This document shows, piece by piece, positions 1 through 7,193 of a stretch of DNA of 64,000 nt. Where the stretch lies: assembly GCA_964542915.1 (NCBI GenBank), contig CAZIVP010000019.1:1-64000 (forward strand), read 5' to 3'. The translations under genes and the position numbers were made by a program. Every line of letters starts with the position of its first letter. Position 1 is the stretch's first letter. The notes beneath the pieces were generated by a model. That model saw only the letters and a program-made list of their open reading frames with translations, was not told the DNA's origin and made no database searches. The DNA comes from CAZIVP01 sp964542915 (GTDB taxonomy: Bacteria; Calditrichota; Calditrichia; Calditrichales; Calditrichaceae).

Positions 1-10
1 TTAGGTTATG

Positions 11-514
11 TTAAACATTTACCTTGGGAAGTCCAATTCCATCTGAAGCAAAACACCCCACATAACCGTCTATTCCTATTGATTCATCATTTTGTTCAGA
101 CAACCTATATGTTTTATTCAGAAGAGCGGCTGTTTTCGCCAGAATCGCTTCCTGAAATTGTAATCCAATGAATGTTTTTATTATAAGAAGGTCCTTGAGC
201 CAATTTTCGATCATCGCATCATCGATCAAGCTGATTACCGATTTAAAATTATCTACCATGATTTTTATTTTTTCTTTTGCATTAGAAATAGCATTCGGGT
301 GTCTTTCTAAATACCAAGACTCCCATTCCTCTACAGACTGGCCTGAAAATTCCTGTATTAATTCACTCATCTGGCCAACAACCCGGGGACGCGTGCCTTG
401 ACCATTTTGGTTTGCAAGATTTATAATTTGAGTTGAATATTTTGGAAACTCATATTTTTCTGCCCCAAGTAGTTCACGGACTTCATTGTATGGAATGCAA
501 ATCAGCGTCTTCAT
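11..514 (-). CDS. MjaI-like type II restriction endonuclease
   Basis: A 167-residue protein resembling the MjaI family of type II restriction enzymes (the family prototype cuts CTAG). The recognisable part is the central block around residues 40-60 with TRPRVVGQMSELI, followed by a helical C-terminal half. I cannot point to a confident PD-(D/E)XK triad by eye. The start ATG at 514 lies inside the end of the upstream DNA methyltransferase gene (32-bp overlap), with a GGAG about nine bases before it, so the two genes are translationally coupled on the minus strand. Methylase-first order would protect the host before the nuclease is made. The cognate methyltransferase next door strongly supports a restriction role. 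Cleavage specificity is inferred from the family only. Confidence 0.75.
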   Translation of the reverse strand: MKTLICIPYNEVRELLGAEKYEFPKYSTQIINLANQNGQGTRPRVVGQMSELIQEFSGQSVEEWESWYLERHPNAISNAKEKIKIMVDNFKSVISLIDDAMIENWLKDLLIIKTFIGLQFQEAILAKTAALLNKTYRLSEQNDESIGIDGYVGCFASDGIGLPKVNV

Positions 515-1820
515 TATCCACTCCGTTTATTTGTACCTTGTTAAATTTCGGTAGATATTTAAACGTATACGTATCATCAACCTCGACGAGCCCGTGTTTC
601 AGTAAATGTGCATTAATGAATGTTTTGTTTTTCATATAGACGTAGGCCATTAAAAGTCCATTGTCATCATATTTCGTTTCATCAAATCTCAGAAATACCG
701 GGCGTCGTAAAATTTTATTAGTAAGAAAACGCCGGGCGGAATCTATTTTTTGTTTCTTCGGTTTAATGCCGATAAGACGTACCTGTAGTTCATTGTTTAG
801 TTTTATTATATGCGCATCCAAAATTTCTTTAACAGTGTAATAGTTTTCTCGTTTAACGCCAACCTTTCCATCATTTACATTAATTTTAGACCCAAATTTC
901 AATTTATTCGGATCGATTTTTTTGTTAAAATTTAGTGAATCTTTAAAGATGTAGGGCAGCTTCTTAACTTCCTCCCTCCAATCTGTTACGTTCAATTTTT
1001 GATTTTGAATTTTTAAATCAAAATCATTGAAAAGGGAATTTTCATGGGATTGGATCTTTTTTTTAATTCTATCGAGAAATCCTTTGTTAATTTCATATCC
1101 AATAGAGTTTCGATTAGTTAAGATTGCCGCCAGAGAAGTTGTGCCGCTCCCTAAAAAGGGATCGAGAACCGTTTCCCCCTTAAAGGTAAACATCTCTATT
1201 GCCCTCTTTGGGAGTTCTACAGGAAACATTGCTATATGTCCATCCTGACGGACGCCGTTAAAGTACCAGTGTCCTGAAAAGTATTCTTTCCATTTTTCTT
1301 TTGAAATGATTGATGCTTGTTTCATTTCCTGATTTACTTTGGGAGGAGAGCCCGGTTTTTTAAAAACAAGGATAAATTCATAGTCTATTTCCAGGATTCC
1401 GTTTCTCGGATAGGGATAAGAACCCATAATCGTTGCGCCGCCGGTTGTATTCATTGTAGTCTTTTTTTGCCATATGATTGCGCCCATATAATCAAAGCCA
1501 ACTTCCTCACAAAACTTGATGATTTCCGTGCGGATTGGAATGATTTTATATCTGCCATAATATACAGCCCTGGCAAATTGGTCTCCGATATTAACCAACA
1601 TACGACACCCTGGATGTAATACACGAAAACATTCCTTCCAAACCAGATTTAGATTATTTATGTAATCTTCATAGGAATGGTCAAACCCGATTTGGTCTTC
1701 AACGTCATAATCTTTTAGCTGCCAATATGGTGGCGATGTTACCACGAGATGCACAGATGCATCGCTTAGTTCTACCATTTTTCTGCTATCGCCAATAATA
1801 CAGGTTTGCGAGGTTTTCAT
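483..1820 (-). CDS. SPPY-type DNA methyltransferase with C-terminal SNase-like domain
   Basis: Site-specific DNA methyltransferase of the beta class. TSPPYW near residue 33 is the catalytic loop, typical of N4-cytosine (sometimes N6-adenine) enzymes, and DPFLGSGTT near residue 222 is the S-adenosylmethionine-binding motif; the order catalytic loop first, SAM motif second defines the beta group. From about residue 337 to 428 there is an added domain with the staphylococcal-nuclease pattern (VRLIGI, then a segment ending GLLMAYVY, then INAHLLKHGL). The usual SNase catalytic Asp, Glu and second Arg are not at their expected places, so this domain is probably a DNA or protein binding module. The first ATG at 1826 sits two bases after GGGAA, too close; the ATG at 1820 has proper spacing and was chosen. 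The gene overlaps the downstream restriction nuclease. Confidence 0.87.
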   Translation of the reverse strand: MKTSQTCIIGDSRKMVELSDASVHLVVTSPPYWQLKDYDVEDQIGFDHSYEDYINNLNLVWKECFRVLHPGCRMLVNIGDQFARAVYYGRYKIIPIRTEIIKFCEEVGFDYMGAIIWQKKTTMNTTGGATIMGSYPYPRNGILEIDYEFILVFKKPGSPPKVNQEMKQASIISKEKWKEYFSGHWYFNGVRQDGHIAMFPVELPKRAIEMFTFKGETVLDPFLGSGTTSLAAILTNRNSIGYEINKGFLDRIKKKIQSHENSLFNDFDLKIQNQKLNVTDWREEVKKLPYIFKDSLNFNKKIDPNKLKFGSKINVNDGKVGVKRENYYTVKEILDAHIIKLNNELQVRLIGIKPKKQKIDSARRFLTNKILRRPVFLRFDETKYDDNGLLMAYVYMKNKTFINAHLLKHGLVEVDDTYTFKYLPKFNKVQINGVDNEDADLHSIQ

Positions 1821-1871
1821 AGACATTTCCCGGTATTATTAAAATTGTTGTAAATTAAATCCCGATCAATT

Positions 1872-2093
1872 ATGAAACAAACACAAAATAACCCATTCGG
1901 GTTATTGCATCGAAAGATCATACCCACATATTATCTTAACGCAACCGGAAGAAAAAAACGACGTCTGTTCATGTATCGCAAAGATCAGTCCGGCGGACAT
2001 GTCATTGTGGAATTTATCCATGCGATTGCCGGTTTGCATTTAAACCGACAACAATTCACGATCGTCGTTCAACAAACGGCAACGATGCTATGA
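1872..2093 (+). other. possible 73-codon leader reading frame ahead of the kinase gene
   Basis: An open frame of 73 codons ends in TGA overlapping the kinase start (ATGA at 2090-2093), the arrangement seen in translational coupling. No homology is recognised, the product is basic without a signal peptide, and the palindrome at 1887-1906 lies inside its first codons, which argues that this is regulatory rather than coding DNA. The kinase has no clear ribosome-binding site of its own, so coupling cannot be dismissed. Confidence 0.2.
1887..1906. promoter_or_regulatory. 20-bp palindrome, putative operator of the sensor-regulator operon
   Basis: Arms AATAACCC and GGGTTATT flank a 4-base centre ATTC. 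The same 20-base layout (AATWACCCRTTCRGGTWATT, then G) recurs at 7086-7105 upstream of susC and nowhere else that I saw. It lies 184 bp before the propeller kinase gene. A two-fold symmetric site of this size fits a dimeric helix-turn-helix regulator; the LuxR-type regulator at 5833-6456 is the obvious candidate, by inference. Confidence 0.6.
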
Positions 2094-5000
2094 AAGCTTT
2101 TTCAACTATTTCTATTTTAATACTACTGCTTCAAATCATATTTGCATCCATAAGCAAGGGACAACCGCAGAGACCGCAATTCGAACACCTTTCGCCGGAA
2201 GAAGGCATCGCTCACAATATGGTCTATTGTATTCACCAGGACCGCAACGGTTTTATGTGGTTTGGAACCATGTATGGGTTGATCCGTTACGACGGGCATG
2301 ATTACAAGGTCTATCGTAACGATCCCGCCGATTCTTCCTCTATCTCCTATGACGACGTCACCGCCATTTATGAAGACAGCGCCGGACACCTCTGGATCGG
2401 CACCTGGGGCGGCGGGCTCAATAAATTCGATCCGCAAACGGAGCGCTTCGAACGCCTTGTTCATCAACCGGGCAATGAAAAAAGTCTCAGTCATAATATT
2501 GTGTGGGCGATTTATGAGGATCGCCGGAAAAATATCTGGGTCGGCACCGATAACGGGCTGAACCGGCTAACGCCGGTCTTAAGTGAGGAGACTGATCAGG
2601 AAATTCAAAACAATTACCACATTAAGCGTTTTTTTCTCAATCTCGACAATACAAACAGCCTCAGTAACAACCGCGTGCTCGCCATTTGTGAAGATGCCCG
2701 CGGCGATCTGTGGATCGGGACCCAAAACGGCCTGAATCGCTACAACTACGAAAAACAAAGCTTTACCATGTTTTTCCACATGGATCACGATTACACCGGT
2801 GCATATAATTCAGCCATGTACCGCCTTGTGGATACATTGCAGGCCCAGGGACGCCAAATAGCGGCAATAGACAGGCCCGGTAACTTCGCCGGGCATAGCA
2901 AAACATTCACGCTTAAAAAACGCCGTACGATACTGGCAGTAACCATGGGCGAGGGTCGGAGTGAACTGTTTGGTGAAAAAATCGATGAAATGTTTGATTA
3001 TGGCTGGATCGAAAGCCCGGACGGTGAAATTATATGGAAGATGAAACTAAAAAACAGCCGTTACGCTGGCGGCGCCCTCAAAAACCGCATCGAAATGCAT
3101 TTGCTGAATTTAGAAGCGGGTCGTTACCATCTGCGTTATAAATCGGACGACAGCCACTCCAGCCCGATGTGGAACAACTACCCGCCCCGACATCCGGAAT
3201 TATGGGGCTTTCGTGTCTTTACACTGAATGCCGAGCAGCAGAAAAAGGCAATGTTGAACATTGATCGGCAACAGAACCGCTATCCCAACTCTATCTCAGG
3301 CAACGCCATTACCGCCCTGTTTCCGGACAGGAAAGAAGATGCTCTGTGGATCGGCACCCGATACAACGGCTTGAATAAACTCGATCTGGATAGTATGACG
3401 TTCAGCCATTACAAACAAAACGATGAGAACAGCAGTGATGTGGGCAGTAATACCATTCAATCGATATATCAGGATTCCTCGGGCATTCTGTGGATCGGTA
3501 CCAATGAAGGTTTAACGCACTTTGATGTCGAGAGAAATCGATTCGTTCATTACCGCCATGATCCGCCCGACCCCGCCAGTATCAGCGGCAACAACATCGT
3601 GGCCCTGTGTGAAGACCGATCCGGTATACTTTGGATCGCCAGTTATCACGGCGGCGTCGATAAGCTTGACAAGCGTAAAAACACCTTTCGTCATTTGCGC
3701 CAACGCTCGGCCGATATGCCGGGCCTGTGTAACGACAATGTGTTTACCGTTGAGCAGGACCACGAAGGCCAGTTATGGATCGGCACCTGGGGCGGCGGTA
3801 TCGATATTTATTCGCCGGACGAAGAACGCTTCCAATGTCTGCATCACAAATACGGAACGTTCGATGGAAAGCAAATCCACGATATAGAAGTCACGAATGA
3901 TCACGATATCTGGATTGCCGCTGCAGGCAAAGGTTTGCTGCGCTATTCCCCCGACTCCGGGGAATTCGACCAATTTCTTTATGACAACCGCGACTCCACG
4001 TCCATTAGCTCTAATACCGTTACCGTTTTATTGGAAGACCGCAACGGCTATATTTGGGCAGGTACTTACGGCAACGGCCTGAACCGTTTTGACCAACAAA
4101 GCAGCCGCTTCCGACGCTACTATCACAACCCCGAACGCAAAAACTCCCTGAGCCATAACAGTATTTTATCCCTGTACGAAGATCGCGAAGGTAATCTTTG
4201 GGTCGGTACTTACAAAGGTTTGAATAAACTGGACTCGACGCGTACCCAAATCCAACGCTATCAGCAGAATCTTTCCGATCCCAACAGCCTGAGCCACAAT
4301 TATGTGTACGACATTTACCAGGATTCGAAAGGTACGCTTTGGATCGGGACCGCCGGCGGCCTGGATCGCTTAAACGTCGAGCAGGGCAGCTTTCACCGAT
4401 TTACAAATAGCGGCACGTTTGCAAACCGGGTGATCTATAAGATTCTGGAAGACCGGCGCGGCCATCTCTGGGTAAGCACAAATAAAGGTCTGTTCAAAAT
4501 CTTCCATGACCGCCATACGGTTGAATCGTATGACGTCTCCGACGGTTTGCAGAGCAATATTTTTAACGCAGGCGCGGGCGTAAAACTCAGCGACGGACGT
4601 ATGGTCTTCGGCGGAATCAACGGGCTGAACATTTTCCATCCCGAACGTGTGGCCAGGGATACTTTCATTCCGCCAATACATATCACCGAAGTAACGGCGT
4701 TCGATCAGCCGCTTGAAATTCAACGCCATTCCAAAACAGGCAACCGCATCGAACTCGATTATAGCGATAATTTTCTGACGCTGAAATTCGCTGCACTCGA
4801 TTTTTCGAGTCCACGCAAAAATCGATATTCCTACTTCATGGAAGGGGTTGATCGATCATGGATTGATGCGGGCAATCGCAATACCGCTCATTATACCAAT
4901 TTACGCCCCGGTCGTTACACTTTCAGAGTAAAAGGTAGCAACAGCGACGGCGTTTGGAATCCGGATGAGGCGCAACTCACCATTATCATTCATCCGCCGT

Positions 5001-5746
5001 TCTGGCAAACCTGGTGGTTTTACAGCCTGATGACCGCAATCGGTTTGGCGATATTTGTCGCGGCATATAAATTTCGTATACGACGGAAAATCCGCAGATT
5101 AATGGAAATCCAGGAAATCAAAGAGCGCGAAGCGGAACGGGTGCGCAAGAAGGCGGCGCAGGATTTTCATGATGAACTGGGCCACAAACTCACCAAAATT
5201 TCCCTGTTTACTGCTATTATTAAACGCAATCCCTGCGACGATACACTCCACCACTACATCGAACGAATCGATCAAACCGCAAAAAGCGTCTCAGGCAATC
5301 TGCGGGACTTTATCTGGAATCTGGACCCCAACAAGGATTCGCTGTACGATACGATGATACGCTTAAAGGATTTTGGCGACGATCTGTTCGATAAAACCGG
5401 CATTGCATTTCGAACGGCCGGTATCGAGGAAAGACTCAAGCCGATAAAACTAACGCTGGATTGGCGGCAACAGCTCACCCGTATCATCAAAGAGGCGATG
5501 CACAATATTTTAAAACACTCGGATTGCCACAACGTGCTTCTGGAAGTTAGCAGCGCCAACGGGGAGCTGGTCATTGTCCTGCACGATGACGGTCGCGGCA
5601 TGAATGACGACGGCGAAGGCAACGGTTTTGGACTGGACAATATGAAGGAACGGGCGCGTAAGCTGGGCGGTCATCTTGAAATCGAATCAGGCAACGGAAG
5701 CGGCACGCGCATTTCATTCGTGGCGCCTTCCATAACAGGAGCGTGA
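2090..5746 (+). CDS. beta-propeller sensor histidine kinase (Reg_prop / Y_Y_Y / HisKA_3)
   Basis: A 1218-residue membrane sensor. After a signal peptide (about residues 1-24) come many two-component-regulator propeller repeats, each with a D-x-x-G-x-[LIM]-W-[IVF]-G-T core (for example HLWIGT, NIWVGT, ILWIGT). They form the periplasmic sensor seen in Bacteroidetes polysaccharide-sensing regulators. Residues about 228-395 interrupt the propeller with an unrelated module (AGGALKNR, then DDSHSSPMWN). A Y_Y_Y domain (about 870-960) precedes one transmembrane helix (near 975-995). The cytoplasmic part has an HPK7-type dimerisation domain with phospho-acceptor His in DFHDELGHKL and a HATPase (NILKHS, DDGRGMND, GFGLDNM). 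It lacks the receiver and AraC domains of full hybrid regulators; those functions fall to the separate LuxR-type regulator downstream. Likely controls the SusC/SusD genes that follow. Confidence 0.93.
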   Translation: MKAFSTISILILLLQIIFASISKGQPQRPQFEHLSPEEGIAHNMVYCIHQDRNGFMWFGTMYGLIRYDGHDYKVYRNDPADSSSISYDDVTAIYEDSAGHLWIGTWGGGLNKFDPQTERFERLVHQPGNEKSLSHNIVWAIYEDRRKNIWVGTDNGLNRLTPVLSEETDQEIQNNYHIKRFFLNLDNTNSLSNNRVLAICEDARGDLWIGTQNGLNRYNYEKQSFTMFFHMDHDYTGAYNSAMYRLVDTLQAQGRQIAAIDRPGNFAGHSKTFTLKKRRTILAVTMGEGRSELFGEKIDEMFDYGWIESPDGEIIWKMKLKNSRYAGGALKNRIEMHLLNLEAGRYHLRYKSDDSHSSPMWNNYPPRHPELWGFRVFTLNAEQQKKAMLNIDRQQNRYPNSISGNAITALFPDRKEDALWIGTRYNGLNKLDLDSMTFSHYKQNDENSSDVGSNTIQSIYQDSSGILWIGTNEGLTHFDVERNRFVHYRHDPPDPASISGNNIVALCEDRSGILWIASYHGGVDKLDKRKNTFRHLRQRSADMPGLCNDNVFTVEQDHEGQLWIGTWGGGIDIYSPDEERFQCLHHKYGTFDGKQIHDIEVTNDHDIWIAAAGKGLLRYSPDSGEFDQFLYDNRDSTSISSNTVTVLLEDRNGYIWAGTYGNGLNRFDQQSSRFRRYYHNPERKNSLSHNSILSLYEDREGNLWVGTYKGLNKLDSTRTQIQRYQQNLSDPNSLSHNYVYDIYQDSKGTLWIGTAGGLDRLNVEQGSFHRFTNSGTFANRVIYKILEDRRGHLWVSTNKGLFKIFHDRHTVESYDVSDGLQSNIFNAGAGVKLSDGRMVFGGINGLNIFHPERVARDTFIPPIHITEVTAFDQPLEIQRHSKTGNRIELDYSDNFLTLKFAALDFSSPRKNRYSYFMEGVDRSWIDAGNRNTAHYTNLRPGRYTFRVKGSNSDGVWNPDEAQLTIIIHPPFWQTWWFYSLMTAIGLAIFVAAYKFRIRRKIRRLMEIQEIKEREAERVRKKAAQDFHDELGHKLTKISLFTAIIKRNPCDDTLHHYIERIDQTAKSVSGNLRDFIWNLDPNKDSLYDTMIRLKDFGDDLFDKTGIAFRTAGIEERLKPIKLTLDWRQQLTRIIKEAMHNILKHSDCHNVLLEVSSANGELVIVLHDDGRGMNDDGEGNGFGLDNMKERARKLGGHLEIESGNGSGTRISFVAPSITGA

Positions 5747-5832
5747 TTATTTTACAGAAGAGAGCGCTGTCCATTGTCAGGGCAAAATGGCGGCACCAAT
5801 CTGCATAGTATAGGATTCCCGGAGATAAAAAC

Positions 5833-6456
5833 ATGATCGACGTTACAATTATCGAAGACGACTATGAAATACGCGAAAGCCTGGCTCTGCTCATATCGGG
5901 CACACGCGGATTTAGCTGCAAAAAATCCTACGGCGATTGCGAAACCGCCCTGGCAGACATCGAACGCCATACGCCCGATGTCATTCTAATGGATATCGAA
6001 CTGCCGGGCATGTCGGGCATTGAGGGCATCCGTCAGATAAAGGCCCGATTTCCCGAAATTGATATTCTGATGCTGACCGTTCACGGCAACGAACAATTGG
6101 TCTTCGAATCGCTTTGCGCAGGGGCCTGCGGATACCTGATGAAAGATACACCGCCCGCAAAATTACTGGACGCCATCGAAGACGTTTACAACGGCGGAGC
6201 GCCGATGAGCACCACCATTGCGCGCATGGTGGTCAGCTCTTTTCAGGTAACACAGGATTCGCCCTTAACCAAACGCGAGACGGAAGTGCTCAGCCATCTG
6301 GGCCGCGGCAAAAGCTATAAGATGATTGCCGACGCCCTCTTTATCAGCGAAGAAACCGTTCGCCGACATCTGAAGAATATTTATAAGAAGCTCGAAGTAC
6401 ACTCCAAAAACGAAGCCGTAGCCAAGGCCCTTCGCGAGAAATGGATTTCCGCTTAG
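5833..6456 (+). CDS. NarL/LuxR-family response regulator
   Basis: A 207-residue transcription factor. The N-terminal receiver domain carries the acidic pair EDD near residue 9, the phospho-acceptor Asp in ILMDIELPG (about residue 54), Thr in MLTVHG and Lys in LMKD. The C-terminal 65 residues form a LuxR helix-turn-helix (LTKRETEVL, GKSYKMIADALFISEETVRRHLKNI). The ATG at 5833 follows CCGGAGATAAAAAC, a good ribosome-binding site. It lies 86 bp after the propeller kinase and is the presumed phosphotransfer partner: HPK7 kinases pair with NarL-type regulators. As a dimer it is the best candidate to bind the palindromes at 1887 and 7086. Confidence 0.95.
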   Translation: MIDVTIIEDDYEIRESLALLISGTRGFSCKKSYGDCETALADIERHTPDVILMDIELPGMSGIEGIRQIKARFPEIDILMLTVHGNEQLVFESLCAGACGYLMKDTPPAKLLDAIEDVYNGGAPMSTTIARMVVSSFQVTQDSPLTKRETEVLSHLGRGKSYKMIADALFISEETVRRHLKNIYKKLEVHSKNEAVAKALREKWISA

Positions 6457-7193
6457 CCTTGTCCCGATTGCAGGCTGTTATGGCATGATTAGCCAAAGGT
6501 AAAAAGTTCCGCCGTTTTATTACGCAAAAAGTGTTCGAAAAGGAGCGATATGGCGCATTACCCGGTAACCCGCAAAACCGATGACACAACATCTGGAAAA
6601 CCTTCATAAACAACTCAAAATAAACGCCTTCGTTTCTATGCGGCCGTTCGGTCCCGCATTGACCCTGGCTATTCAACAGACCCGAATATGCGATGATGGC
6701 TATGCCGCATGGGAAGAGGCGGATTTTTGTTCTCCATCCTTTACCGAAGAACGCAAGGCTGTTCTCGACCAAGTTTTTACAGACACTCAAACCATCAATG
6801 TTAACAAGGGCGAAGGCCGGAGCCAGATCGAACATATACCGGGGTTATTATCGTAAGTCAGAAAAAAGTCCATGTTATCGGCGGAATCCCGGTCCGCCGG
6901 ACAACCTCTGTTTGGCAATCCCGGAACCCTGATGGGCCTTTCACCGCCCTCTTCCCTGTTTTCTATTAAACGGTGCCCGCCCTTCACTAGTACCACTTCC
7001 GTTCAACTCTTAAATTTGGGTCAATTCCCGGAAAGGTTAGCCCGCTGACCCGTAAAACGGTCTCTGCACCCGCATAACACTTAAAAATTACCCGTTCAGG
7101 TAATTGTAATCGCCCGTCAAACCCTTAAATATGTGGTCAACGATCGCACAATCCATATTAACCCAACAGCCCAACAAACAAGAAGGAGGCGAT
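6457..7193. other. long intergenic region before susC, no gene recognised
   Basis: About 740 bases without a convincing gene. Short frames exist on both strands (a 91-codon plus frame at 6581 and a 163-codon minus frame ending at 6344 that runs into the regulator gene), but none has a good start, ribosome-binding site or family resemblance. The stretch could be the remnant of a decayed gene. Its right end holds the susC palindrome (7086-7105) and presumably the susC promoter. Confidence 0.5.
7086..7105. promoter_or_regulatory. 20-bp palindrome, putative operator of susC-susD
   Basis: Arms AATTACC and GGTAATT flank CGTTCA. Seventeen of twenty positions match the element at 1887-1906, including the asymmetric TTC core and the following TTG, so this is a shared motif and not a chance hairpin. 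It lies 108 bp before the chosen susC start. Probably bound by the response regulator of the adjacent two-component system (inference). Confidence 0.6.

Noticed and set aside
2123..4729. Several open frames antisense to the propeller kinase gene
   Set aside because: They are shadows of its repeated, GC-rich propeller codons and have no motifs or starts of their own.
6344..6856. Frames of 163 codons (minus) and 91 codons (plus) in the region before susC
   Set aside because: No ribosome-binding site, no recognisable family and, for the minus frame, overlap with the response regulator gene.
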